Below are positions 52,613 through 61,713 of a stretch of 64,000 bases of DNA, piece after piece. Position 1 is the first letter of the stretch, and every line of letters begins with the position of its first letter. The position numbers and the translations under genes were made by a program. This stretch comes from Roseovarius sp. (GTDB lineage Bacteria > Pseudomonadota > Alphaproteobacteria > Rhodobacterales > Rhodobacteraceae). A model generated the notes under the pieces. The model worked only from the letters and a program-made list of their open reading frames with translations, ran no database searches and was not told the DNA's origin. Location of the stretch: positions 310,001 through 374,000 of the forward strand of contig NZ_JAUCYU010000001.1 of assembly GCF_030373445.1 (NCBI RefSeq), in the 5' to 3' direction.

Positions 52613-52738
52613 GGCTCGGCCCTCCTGCTGGCTGGCAGGCCACACGCGACTCGGCGGCCCGCCTCTCTTCCCCAGCATCACCCCCAATTCAAAGGCGCAT
52701 TTACACCAAACCCGCCGCGAACTTGACCAAACCAGACA

Positions 52739-53749
52739 TCACACCGTCTTCCGATGCATCGGCCACGCCCGGAACTCGAACGGCACCCGCCCCTCGATCC
52801 GGTCCTGCCGGGGCGGCAGCCCGAACCTTGCCCGATAGGCCCGCGAAAAATGCACCTGGCTCGCGAAGCCCGACGCCAGCGCCACCTGGCTCAGCGCCAT
52901 CTCCGTCTGCGTCACCAGCCCCCTTGCCCGGTCCAACCTTATATCCCGATAATACGCCGCCGGCGCCTTCTTCACGTAACGACGAAACAGCCGGTCCAAC
53001 TGCCGGTGCGAAATCTCCATCCGCTCGCAGATCCCGGCAATCGACAGCGGGTCTTCCAGGTGCTTCTCCATCAGCGCGATCGCCCGCCGCACGTTCCTCG
53101 GCGCGGTGTTCCCCAGCGGCTCCAGCGGGTCCGCATTCTGCTGGCTCCCCGCCGGCCTGACACTCTGATGAAAGAGGTACCGCGCCGCCCGGTTCGCCAG
53201 CGCATCCCCATGCGTCCCCCGCAGGATGTTCAGCGCGAAATCCGTCGCCGCACTCCCGCCGCTGCAACTGATCCGGTTGCCGTCATAAACGAACAGGTCC
53301 TCCGTCACTTCCGTGTCGGGATACATCTCGCCGAACGCATCGATATGCTCGTAATGCACCGTCGCCCGCCGCCCTTTCAGCAGCCCCGCCTCGGCAAGAA
53401 TGAACGCGCCGGTATCCAGCGCCGCCATCGTCGCCCCGGCCCTGGCCCAGCGCCACAGCGCCGCCTGCAACTGCGCCGAGCGATGCGCCTCCGGCGTCCA
53501 GCTCGACGACACCGCCACGATATCCCGCCGCTGCCCCGCGATCTCCGCCAGGGCCCGCGTCCCGATCACCATCCCGTTGCTGGCCGCACACGCCCCGCCC
53601 GCCTCCGACACCACGTCCCAGCGGAACAGGATCTGCCCGTTCAGGTAATTCGCCACGCGAAACGGGTCGATGAACCCCACCGTCGCGGCAAGGTTGAAAT
53701 GCGGCGTCACCAGAACGGCAAGCTGCACCGGGATGCGGGGCGCGGGCAT
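52739..53749 (-). CDS. GlxA-family AraC-type regulator (DJ-1/PfpI-like sensor + AraC HTH)
   Basis: The protein has 336 residues. The start is set at ATG 53749, just before the DJ-1-like domain (VQLAVLVTPHFNLAATVGF); an ATG at 53782 is also possible and neither has a strong ribosome binding site. The sensor domain occupies about 1-200 and the two AraC helix-turn-helices about 230-320 (LSIAGICERMEISHRQLDRL, then SQVALASGFASQVHFSRAY). Members such as GbdR and CdhR control betaine and carnitine genes. It probably activates the Rieske-SDR operon, whose promoter would lie in the 126-base gap 52613-52738. Confidence 0.9.
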   Translation of the reverse strand: MPAPRIPVQLAVLVTPHFNLAATVGFIDPFRVANYLNGQILFRWDVVSEAGGACAASNGMVIGTRALAEIAGQRRDIVAVSSSWTPEAHRSAQLQAALWRWARAGATMAALDTGAFILAEAGLLKGRRATVHYEHIDAFGEMYPDTEVTEDLFVYDGNRISCSGGSAATDFALNILRGTHGDALANRAARYLFHQSVRPAGSQQNADPLEPLGNTAPRNVRRAIALMEKHLEDPLSIAGICERMEISHRQLDRLFRRYVKKAPAAYYRDIRLDRARGLVTQTEMALSQVALASGFASQVHFSRAYRARFGLPPRQDRIEGRVPFEFRAWPMHRKTV

Positions 53750-53801
53750 GGGTCCACTTTCGGCCAGAACACGTCCAGCCATGTTAAATCGGGCAACGCG
53801 C

Positions 53802-54971
53802 CTAAAGCAATTCCCCGATCCGCCGGATCGCCTCGCGAATGTTCTCCGTGCTGTTGGCATAGGAGAACCGCAGATACCCCTCGCCGAACTTGCCAAAGGA
53901 CGTCCCCGCAATCGCCGCCACCCCGGCTTCCTCCAGAAACCGGTCCTGCGCCTCGTGGCTGGTCATTCCCGTCCCCTCGATATTCGGAAACGCGTAGAAG
54001 GCCCCCGCCGCATCGGCACACCTGACCCCCGGCAACCCGTTCAGCGCCTCGACGATCACCTGCCGCCGGGCGTCGAACTCCGCCACCATTTCGCGCACCG
54101 CGTCCTGCGGCCCGTTCAGCGCGGCAATCCCCGCAAACTGCGTCGCCGCGTTCACACAGGAATGGTCGTTGATGCACAGCCGCGTCACGTGATCCACCGC
54201 CGCCTCGGGCCACACCGCATAGCCCAACCGCCAGCCGGTCATCGCGTAGGTCTTCGACCACCCGTCCAGCATGATCAGCCGGTCGCGGATCTCTGGATAC
54301 AGCAACAGGCTCACATGTTCCCGCCCGCCATAAAGCATGTTGGAATAGATCTCGTCCGACATCACCGCCACCTGCGGATGCTCGGCCAGCCCCGCCACCA
54401 GCTTGTCGATCTCCTCCTTCGGCGTCACGCCGCCCGTGGGGTTCGCCGGGCTGTTGATGATGATCAGCCGCGTCTTCGGCGTGATCTGCCCCAGCACCGC
54501 CTCGGCGGAAAAGGCAAACCCGTTCTCCTCCTTCAACTCGATCGGCACCGGCGTCGCCCCGCTATACCGGATCACGCTCTCGTAGATCGGAAAGCCCGGG
54601 TTCGGATACATGATCTCCGCCCCCGGCTCGCCGAACATCAGCACGGCAAAGAACATCGTGGGCTTGCCGCCGGGCACCGCGACCACGTGATCGGGGTTCA
54701 CCTCTACCCCGTGCCGCCGGTGCAGGTCCGCCGCCACCGCCTCGCGCAACTCCGGCAAGCCATTGGCCGGCGTGTACCCGTGATGCCCGTCGCGCAGCGC
54801 CTTGATCCCCGCCTCGACGATATGCTCCGGCGTCCGGAAATCCGGCTGCCCGATCCCGAGGTTGATGATATCGCGCCCCTCGGCCGCCATCTTCCCGGCC
54901 TTGGCCAGCACCGTGAAGGCCGATTCCGTCCCAAGGCGCGAAAGGTTCCCGGCAAACTGCAATTCCGTCAT
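53802..54971 (-). CDS. Class I/II PLP aminotransferase (aspartate aminotransferase-like)
   Basis: The protein has 389 residues. ATG 54971 is preferred because AGGGAAG precedes it by five bases; a GTG two codons earlier is possible. It has DIINLGIGQPDFRTP, the substrate loop INSPANPTGGV, the PLP Lys240 in LDGWSKTYAMTGWRLGY and a C-terminal Arg in YLRFSYANS. The family interconverts amino and keto acids; the exact substrate is open (aspartate, alanine or an aromatic amino acid). It is upstream of the GlxA-type regulator on the same strand and divergent from ureD across a 224-base gap. Confidence 0.92.
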   Translation of the reverse strand: MTELQFAGNLSRLGTESAFTVLAKAGKMAAEGRDIINLGIGQPDFRTPEHIVEAGIKALRDGHHGYTPANGLPELREAVAADLHRRHGVEVNPDHVVAVPGGKPTMFFAVLMFGEPGAEIMYPNPGFPIYESVIRYSGATPVPIELKEENGFAFSAEAVLGQITPKTRLIIINSPANPTGGVTPKEEIDKLVAGLAEHPQVAVMSDEIYSNMLYGGREHVSLLLYPEIRDRLIMLDGWSKTYAMTGWRLGYAVWPEAAVDHVTRLCINDHSCVNAATQFAGIAALNGPQDAVREMVAEFDARRQVIVEALNGLPGVRCADAAGAFYAFPNIEGTGMTSHEAQDRFLEEAGVAAIAGTSFGKFGEGYLRFSYANSTENIREAIRRIGELL

Positions 54972-55195
54972 GGCCACTTCCCTGTTTTGAAACTCTCCCG
55001 CGTGCTAGCGCAAAATGCCCCCGATGAGAACGCCCGCCGCGCCGCGCCGTCACTGCCCGGAAATCGGGCACACCGCCCATCATTTGCGCAACCTCACCGG
55101 CCCTGCGCCGCGCACACCCCCCGAATCTTGCCGCCCCATCGCGCCCGTGATCCCATCCAACCAAGCACCACGCCATTCTCGGGGGGAGAACTGTC

Positions 55196-56023
55196 ATCAC
55201 GCTGCATCCGGCCCATGTTCTGCCGCCCGTCCTCCCACGGGCAAGGGGCGAGATCGCCCTCTCGACCAAGCCGGTCGGCGGGCGCAGCGTGCTCGACACC
55301 CTCCGCCAGTCCGGCGCCTTCAAGGCCCTCTTCCCCCGCCCCGAGCACGGCCTGCAGGCCATCCTCATCAACACCTCCGGCGGTGTCACCGGCGGCGACC
55401 GGTTCCACGTCACCGCCCATATCGGCACCGACACCCATACCACGCTCACGACGCAGGCCGCCGAACGCGCCTACCGCGCCAGCCCCGGCGAAACCGGCCA
55501 CATGCGCTCGCGCCTTACGGTGGCGGAGAACGCCACCCTCCACTGGCTCCCGCAGGAACTCATCCTCTACAACGGCTGCGCCCTCGACCGCCGGCTCGAG
55601 ATCGACCTCGCCCCCACCGCCCGCCTGCTGATGGCCGAACCCGTCCTCTTCGGCCGCACGGCCATGGGCGAAACCCTGACCGACGCCAGCTTCCGCGATC
55701 GCATCCGCATCACCCGCGCCGGCCAGCCCCTTTACCTCGACGGTGTCTCCCTCACCGGCGATCTCGCCGCCCGCCTTGCCCGCGCCTCCTCGGGCAACGG
55801 CGCGGCGGCGATGGTATCCCTCCTCTACGTCGCCCCCGACGCCGAGGCCCATCTCGCCCCCCTGCGCGCGCTACTGCCGCCTACCGGCGGCGCCTCCCTG
55901 CTCGCCCCCGACATGCTCACCCTGCGCCTCGTGGCCCCCGACGGCCACGCGCTCCGCACCCACCTCCTGCCCGCGCTCGACCGGCTCAGCGGCGGCGCCC
56001 TCCCCACGTCATGGAGACTGTGA
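55196..56023 (+). CDS. ureD: Urease accessory protein UreD, non-ATG start
   Basis: The protein has about 275 residues. UreD helps insert nickel into urease with UreF and UreG. Family sequence ([19 protein letters not shown], then [18 protein letters not shown]) begins upstream of the first usual start codon, GTG 55289. Between the in-frame stop at 55148 and that GTG there is no ATG, GTG or TTG. Candidates are ATC 55196, seven bases after GGGGAG, CTG 55202 or ATT 55175. ATC 55196 is used here on ribosome-binding-site spacing. A sequencing error is the alternative. It is the first gene of the urease operon. Confidence 0.85.
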   Translation: MTLHPAHVLPPVLPRARGEIALSTKPVGGRSVLDTLRQSGAFKALFPRPEHGLQAILINTSGGVTGGDRFHVTAHIGTDTHTTLTTQAAERAYRASPGETGHMRSRLTVAENATLHWLPQELILYNGCALDRRLEIDLAPTARLLMAEPVLFGRTAMGETLTDASFRDRIRITRAGQPLYLDGVSLTGDLAARLARASSGNGAAAMVSLLYVAPDAEAHLAPLRALLPPTGGASLLAPDMLTLRLVAPDGHALRTHLLPALDRLSGGALPTSWRL

Positions 56024-56027
56024 CCCG

Positions 56028-56330
<303 letters not shown>

Positions 56331-56341
56331 AAGGCCCGCCC

Positions 56342-56647
56342 ATGATCCCCGGAGAGCTCTTTCCCGCCGAAGGCACGCTGACGCTCAACGCCGACGCCAA
56401 ACCGATCACCCTGATGGTCGCCAATACCGGCGACCGCCCCGTTCAGGTCGGCAGCCACTACCACTTCGCCGAGGCCAATTCGGCCCTCGACTTCGACCGC
56501 GACGCCGCCCGCGGCATGCGCCTCGACATCGCCGCCGGCACCGCCGTCCGCTTCGAGCCCGGCCAGCGCCGCGAGGTCAGCCTGATCCCCGTCTCCGGCG
56601 CCCGCCGCATCTTCGGCTTCAACCAGTCCGTGATGGGCGCGCTATGA
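56342..56647 (+). CDS. ureB: Urease beta subunit
   Basis: The protein has 101 residues starting at ATG 56342 ([11 protein letters not shown]). Hallmarks are [17 protein letters not shown] and [12 protein letters not shown]. Its stop overlaps the next small gene in an ATGA arrangement. It is the second structural subunit. Confidence 0.96.
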   Translation: MIPGELFPAEGTLTLNADAKPITLMVANTGDRPVQVGSHYHFAEANSALDFDRDAARGMRLDIAAGTAVRFEPGQRREVSLIPVSGARRIFGFNQSVMGAL

Positions 56648-56964
56648 AACACGGCATGATCCCCAACCCCTTCGCCCTGCTGCAACTCCAGACACAGGCG
56701 ACCCTCATCGCGATGGAGGCGGGCGCCGTCATCTGGATGCGGATGATGGGCATGGCCGGCCTCTGGTCGGTCCTCCCCTCCGAGAATGCCCGCATGGTCA
56801 CCGAGAAGCAGAAAGCCTTCGCCGAGGCCGGCACCCGCCTGATGCTGGGCACCATGAAAGGGCAGGACAGCCAGAAAACCCTGTCCCGCGCGCTCAAGCC
56901 GATCCGCCGCACCACGAAATCCAATGTCACCCGCCTGACAAGGCGCGGCCCGAAAAGGAACTAG
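56644..56964 (+). CDS. Small helical protein of unknown function between ureB and ureC
   Basis: The protein has 106 residues. It overlaps ureB by 4 bases and ends 6 bases before ureC, so it is certainly translated with the urease subunits. It has a Met-rich amphipathic helix region (about 15-45), a Lys/Arg-rich tail ([18 protein letters not shown]) and no Cys. The pattern is loosely phasin-like. I do not recognise its function; an adaptor or chaperone role in urease assembly is only a guess from position. Confidence 0.75.
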   Translation: MKHGMIPNPFALLQLQTQATLIAMEAGAVIWMRMMGMAGLWSVLPSENARMVTEKQKAFAEAGTRLMLGTMKGQDSQKTLSRALKPIRRTTKSNVTRLTRRGPKRN

Positions 56965-56970
56965 CCGCCC

Positions 56971-58731
56971 ATGCCCGCCACCATTTCCCGCGCCTCCTAC
57001 GCCGCCATGTTCGGCCCCACCGTGGGCGACCGGCTGCGGCTGGCAGACACCGACCTCATCATCGAGGTCGAGCGTGACCTCATCGCCGAACGCGCCGGCG
57101 CGGCCGCCACCGGCGGCTCCGGCAACAATACGCTGACGTATGGTGAAGAGGTCAAGTTCGGCGGCGGCAAGGTCATCCGCGACGGCATGGGCCAGTCCCA
57201 GGCCACCCGCGCCGAGGGCGCCGTCGACACCGTCATCACCAACGCGCTCATCGTCGACCACACCGGCATCATCAAGGCCGACGTGGGCCTCAAGGACGGC
57301 CGCATCGCCGCCATCGGCAAGGCCGGCAACCCCGACACCCAGCCCGGCGTCGACATCATCGTCGGCCCCGGCACCGAGGCCATCGCGGGCGAGGGGCGCA
57401 TCCTCACCGCCGGCGGTTTCGACAGCCACATCCACTTCATCTGCCCCCAGCAGATCGAGGACGCCCTGCACTCGGGCCTCACCACCATGCTCGGCGGCGG
57501 CACCGGCCCCGCCCACGGGACGCTCGCCACCACCTGCACGCCCGGCCCCTGGCATATCGGCCGCATGTTGCAGGCCGCCGACGCCTTCCCGATGAACCTC
57601 GCCTTCGCGGGCAAGGGCAACGCCTCCCTCCCCGCCGCGCTTGAGGAACAGGTCAACGCCGGCGCCTGCGCCCTCAAGCTGCACGAGGATTGGGGCACCA
57701 CCCCCGGCGCCATCGACTGCTGCCTCTCCGTCGCCGACGCGCTCGACGTGCAGGTGATGATCCACACCGACACGCTCAACGAAAGCGGCTTCGTCGAGAA
57801 CACCGTCAAGGCCATGAAGGGCCGCACCATCCACGCCTTCCACACCGAGGGCGCGGGCGGCGGCCACGCCCCCGACATCATCCGCATCTGCGGCGAGGAG
57901 CACGTGCTGCCCTCCTCCACCAACCCCACGCGCCCCTTCACCGTCAACACGCTGGAAGAGCATCTCGACATGCTCATGGTCTGTCACCACCTCGACAAAT
58001 CCATCCCCGAGGACGTGGCCTTCGCCGAAAGCCGTATCCGCCGCGAGACCATCGCGGCCGAGGACATCCTCCACGACATGGGCGCCTTCTCGATCATCGC
58101 CTCCGACAGCCAGGCCATGGGCCGCGTGGGCGAGGTGATCATCCGCACCTGGCAGACCGCCGACAAGATGAAGAAACAGCGCGGCCGCCTCTCGGATGAA
58201 ACCGGCGATAACGACAATTTCCGCGTCCGCCGCTACGTGGCGAAATACACCATCAACCCCGCCATCGCCCACGGCCTCTCGCACGAGATCGGCAGCATCG
58301 AGCCCGGCAAGCGCGCCGACCTCGTCCTCTGGAACCCCGCCTTCTTCGGCGTGAAACCCGAGATGGTCCTGATCGGCGGCACCATCGCCTGTGCCCAGAT
58401 GGGCGACCCCAACGCGTCCATCCCCACGCCCCAGCCGGTCTATTCCCGGCCGATGTTCGGCGCCTATGGCCGCTCGGTCGAACGCTCCGCCGTCACCTTC
58501 GTCTCCGAAGCCGCGCAATCCGAAGGCATCGGCGCCGCCCTCGGCCTCGCCAAGGACACGCTCGCCGTCCGCAACACCCGCAACATCGGCAAGAAAGACC
58601 TCCTGCTCAACGACGCCACCCCGCATATCGAGGTGAACCCCGAAACCTACGAAGTCCGCGCCGACGGCGAGCTCCTCACCTGCGAGCCCGCCGAAACCCT
58701 GCCCATGGCCCAGCGCTACTTCCTGTTCTGA
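56971..58731 (+). CDS. ureC: Urease alpha (catalytic) subunit
   Basis: The protein has 586 residues. It hydrolyses urea to ammonia and carbamate at a di-nickel centre. The carbamylated Lys236 is in [10 protein letters not shown], the nickel His pair in [10 protein letters not shown], and the flap-region His in [16 protein letters not shown]. It ends in the usual AQRYFLF. About 17 residues (38-54, rich in Ala/Gly) are inserted between VERDL and [13 protein letters not shown], where most UreC proteins read straight through. This makes it longer than the usual ~570. Confidence 0.96.
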   Translation: MPATISRASYAAMFGPTVGDRLRLADTDLIIEVERDLIAERAGAAATGGSGNNTLTYGEEVKFGGGKVIRDGMGQSQATRAEGAVDTVITNALIVDHTGIIKADVGLKDGRIAAIGKAGNPDTQPGVDIIVGPGTEAIAGEGRILTAGGFDSHIHFICPQQIEDALHSGLTTMLGGGTGPAHGTLATTCTPGPWHIGRMLQAADAFPMNLAFAGKGNASLPAALEEQVNAGACALKLHEDWGTTPGAIDCCLSVADALDVQVMIHTDTLNESGFVENTVKAMKGRTIHAFHTEGAGGGHAPDIIRICGEEHVLPSSTNPTRPFTVNTLEEHLDMLMVCHHLDKSIPEDVAFAESRIRRETIAAEDILHDMGAFSIIASDSQAMGRVGEVIIRTWQTADKMKKQRGRLSDETGDNDNFRVRRYVAKYTINPAIAHGLSHEIGSIEPGKRADLVLWNPAFFGVKPEMVLIGGTIACAQMGDPNASIPTPQPVYSRPMFGAYGRSVERSAVTFVSEAAQSEGIGAALGLAKDTLAVRNTRNIGKKDLLLNDATPHIEVNPETYEVRADGELLTCEPAETLPMAQRYFLF

Positions 58732-58742
58732 AGGAACACGAC

Positions 58743-59270
58743 ATGACCGACCTGCCCCTCGCCCAGACCGTCCGCCGCGCCGGGGAATGGCGCGGCGTGG
58801 CCGAGATCGTCACCCTCGATTACGACACCCGCTTCCTGCGCCGCAAACGCCTTGCCACAGACACCGGCCGCCCCTTCGTGATCGACCTCGAAAAGACCAC
58901 CTCCCTCGAGGACGGCGACGCGCTGGAACTCGATGACGGCTCCCGCGTGGTCATCCGCGCCGCCGAGGAAGACGTGCTCGTCGTCACCGGCAAAAGCCTG
59001 CCGCGCCTCGCCTGGCATATCGGCAACCGCCACACCCCCTGCCAGGTCGACCCCGACCGCCTGCTCATCCAGCGCGACCCGGTGATCCGCCGGATGCTCG
59101 ACCTGCTCGGCGCCACGGTCGAGGAAGCCCGCCACCCCTTCACGCCCGAGGGCGGCGCCTATGGCCACGGCCGCACCCATTCCCACGATCACGGCCACAG
59201 CCACAGCCCCGACCGCCACCAGGAACACGATCCCGAACACGACCACGACGAGACCGTCGATGCAGGCTGA
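58743..59270 (+). CDS. ureE: Urease nickel metallochaperone UreE
   Basis: The protein has 175 residues with the UreE peptide-binding domain, the central SLPRLAWHIGNRHTPCQ with its metal-binding His, and a C-terminal His/Asp tail (HSHDHGHSHSPDRHQEHD region) that would bind several Ni ions. It hands nickel to UreG. It overlaps ureF by 11 bases. Confidence 0.95.
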   Translation: MTDLPLAQTVRRAGEWRGVAEIVTLDYDTRFLRRKRLATDTGRPFVIDLEKTTSLEDGDALELDDGSRVVIRAAEEDVLVVTGKSLPRLAWHIGNRHTPCQVDPDRLLIQRDPVIRRMLDLLGATVEEARHPFTPEGGAYGHGRTHSHDHGHSHSPDRHQEHDPEHDHDETVDAG

Positions 59271-59907
59271 CCCCCGCCTTCTCACCCTCATGCAATGGCT
59301 CTCGCCCGCCTACCCGCTGGGCAGCTTCGCCTTCTCCCACGGGCTCGAAAGTGCCGTCCGCGCGGGCTGGGTCCATGACGCCGACACGCTGGAAGACTGG
59401 CTCGCCGACCTGCTGACAGACGGCTCCGGCCGCAATGACGCCATCCTCCTCCGCCTCGCCCACGCCGCCCCCACCCCAGAGGCCCTCGACGACATCGACG
59501 CCACCGCCCGCGCCCTCGCCCCCTCCGCCGAGCGCCTGCGCGAGGCCGAGCGCCAGGGCACAGCCTTCGCCCGCGTCACCGGCCCGGTCTGGTCCATCGA
59601 CCTGCCCGACCTCCTCCTCCCCGTCGCCGTCGGCCGCGCCGCCGGCCTTCTCTCGCTCGATGCCGACATCACCACCATGCTCTACCTGCAGGGCTTCGCC
59701 TCCAACCTCACCTCCGCCGCCCAGCGCCTCATGCCGCTCGGCCAGACGCAAGCACAGCGCACGCTCTCCCGCCTTGCCCCCCTCTGCCAGCGCCTCGTCT
59801 CGGACACCGCCGGCGCCACCGCGGCCGACCTCCACAGCAACACCTTCCTCTCCGACATCGCCGCGATGACCCACGAAACCCTGCAACCAAGGCTCTTCCA
59901 GTCATGA
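59260..59907 (+). CDS. ureF: Urease accessory protein UreF
   Basis: The protein has 215 residues starting at ATG 59260 inside the end of ureE. It has the all-helical UreF sequence ([39 protein letters not shown]). It bridges UreD and UreG in the activation complex. Its stop overlaps ureG by 4 bases. Confidence 0.95.
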   Translation: MQADPRLLTLMQWLSPAYPLGSFAFSHGLESAVRAGWVHDADTLEDWLADLLTDGSGRNDAILLRLAHAAPTPEALDDIDATARALAPSAERLREAERQGTAFARVTGPVWSIDLPDLLLPVAVGRAAGLLSLDADITTMLYLQGFASNLTSAAQRLMPLGQTQAQRTLSRLAPLCQRLVSDTAGATAADLHSNTFLSDIAAMTHETLQPRLFQS

Positions 59908-60554
59908 CACGCATGAACGGCCCCCTCCGCATCGGCATCGGCGGCCCCGTCGGCGCGGGCAAGACCACCCTCACCGCCCGCCTCGCCGAACTGATGAAAG
60001 ACCATTACTCCATCGGCGTCATCACCAACGACATCTACACCCAGGAAGACGCCGAGGCGCTCATGCGGATGCAGATCCTCCCCTCCGACCGCGTCCTCGG
60101 CGTCGAAACCGGCGGCTGCCCCCACACGGCGATCCGCGAGGACGCCTCGATCAACCTCGCCGCCGTGGCCGAGATGCAGCAACGCCACCCCGACCTCGAG
60201 ATCGTCCTCATCGAATCCGGCGGCGACAACCTGTCGGCCACCTTCAGCCCGGAACTCGCCGACCTCACCATCTACGTCATCGACGTCGCCGCGGGCGAGG
60301 AGATCCCCCGCAAGGGCGGCCCCGCCATCACCCGCTCCGACCTGCTGGTAATCAACAAGACCGACCTCGCCCCCCATGTCGGCGCCTCGCTCGACGTGAT
60401 GGCCCGCGACGCCGCGAAAATGCGCGGCGCCCGCCCCGTCCTCTTCACCGCGCTGCGCCACCGCGAAGGCCAGCAGGCGGTGCTCGACGCCATCCGCGAC
60501 TTGTCCGGCCTCTCCCCCGCCCCATCTCTGTCGCAAGGTCAGTCTTTCAACTGA
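59904..60554 (+). CDS. ureG: Urease accessory GTPase UreG
   Basis: The protein has 216 residues with the P-loop [11 protein letters not shown], the nickel motif CPH in [15 protein letters not shown], and the NKTDL base motif. GTP hydrolysis drives nickel insertion. It closes the operon ureD-A-B-orf-C-E-F-G. A 99-base gap follows, with no clear terminator. Confidence 0.96.
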   Translation: MTRMNGPLRIGIGGPVGAGKTTLTARLAELMKDHYSIGVITNDIYTQEDAEALMRMQILPSDRVLGVETGGCPHTAIREDASINLAAVAEMQQRHPDLEIVLIESGGDNLSATFSPELADLTIYVIDVAAGEEIPRKGGPAITRSDLLVINKTDLAPHVGASLDVMARDAAKMRGARPVLFTALRHREGQQAVLDAIRDLSGLSPAPSLSQGQSFN

Positions 60555-60653
60555 AACGTAGCTGACGTACAAATGACCCTGGGAAAGGCACGGGCCGCAA
60601 CCGTGCCGGGGCCAAGACGCGAACGGAAAACCACCGGGCTTCGGGGGACACTC

Positions 60654-61703
60654 ATGCGACACATCCTGACCGCGCTGCTGCTGGCCGCGGCACTGCCGGG
60701 CGCTACCCACGCCCAGCAGGCAGAGCGCCTGCCGCTCGCCAAGCTGATCCCGGTCGAGGCCGGCGATGCCGCCGTCACCCGCAAGTTCTTCGGCCATGTC
60801 GCCGCGAAGGAAACCGTCGATCTGGCCTTCCAGGTCGGCGGTCAGGTCGTCAAACTCCCCGTGGTCGAGGGCAACCCGATCACCGAGGGCGACCTGATCG
60901 CCCAGCTTGACCTCGAACCGTTCGAGCTCTCCCTCGAACAGGCCCGCGTGGAAAAGGAACAGGCCGACCGCACCCTCGAACGCCTCCGCAAGCTCGAGGG
61001 CAACGCCGTCAGCCAGGTCTCCGTCGAGGATGCCGAGACCCAGTCCAACCTCGCCGGCATCGCCGTGCGCAACGCCGAACGCTCGCTCGAGGAAGCCACG
61101 CTCGAGGCGCCCTTCGACGGGCTCGTCGCCCGCCGCATGGTGGCCAACTTCACCTCCGTCGCCGCGGGCACCGCCATCGTCCGCCTGCATGACATGTCCG
61201 AGCTCCGGGTCGAGATCGACGTGCCCGAGGTGCTCTTCCAGCAGGCCGGCCGCGACCCGGATATCGAGCTTTTCGCCAGCTTCCCCGCCTCCGACGAACG
61301 CTTCCCCCTCACCGTGCGCGAGTTCAACGCCGAAACCTCCGATATCGGCCAGACCTTCCGCATCACGCTGGCCATGCCGCCGCCCGACGACCTGATCGTG
61401 CTGCCCGGCTCCTCGGTCGAGGTCACCGCCACCTTGCGCAAGCCCGGCGCCGCCATCACCATCCCCAAGACCGCCGTGGTCATGAGCAACGATGGCAGCC
61501 CCTACGTGATGCTCTTCACCCCCGACGACGAGAACGGCGCCGCCGGCACCGTCGCCCGCACACCCGTGACCGTCGAGCCCACAAATACCGGCCGCGTCCG
61601 CGTGACCGACGGGCTCGAGGAGGGGCAGGAAATCGTCGCGTCCGGCGCCGCCGGCCTGAAAGACGGCGACCGCGTCGCCCGTTTCGGCACCTTCCCGGAA
61701 TGA
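60654..61703 (+). CDS. RND efflux periplasmic adaptor (membrane fusion protein)
   Basis: The protein has 349 residues. ATG 60654 follows CGGGGGACAC and opens a signal peptide (ILTALLLAAALPGATHA). The lipoyl-like half motifs and coiled hairpin are present (VVKLPVVEGNPITEGDLIAQLD, LEQARVEKEQADRTLERL), then a beta-barrel and membrane-proximal domain. No lipobox Cys is seen at the signal end. It links the RND pump encoded 10 bases downstream to an outer-membrane channel. Confidence 0.93.
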   Translation: MRHILTALLLAAALPGATHAQQAERLPLAKLIPVEAGDAAVTRKFFGHVAAKETVDLAFQVGGQVVKLPVVEGNPITEGDLIAQLDLEPFELSLEQARVEKEQADRTLERLRKLEGNAVSQVSVEDAETQSNLAGIAVRNAERSLEEATLEAPFDGLVARRMVANFTSVAAGTAIVRLHDMSELRVEIDVPEVLFQQAGRDPDIELFASFPASDERFPLTVREFNAETSDIGQTFRITLAMPPPDDLIVLPGSSVEVTATLRKPGAAITIPKTAVVMSNDGSPYVMLFTPDDENGAAGTVARTPVTVEPTNTGRVRVTDGLEEGQEIVASGAAGLKDGDRVARFGTFPE

Positions 61704-61713
61704 GCCGGCGGCC

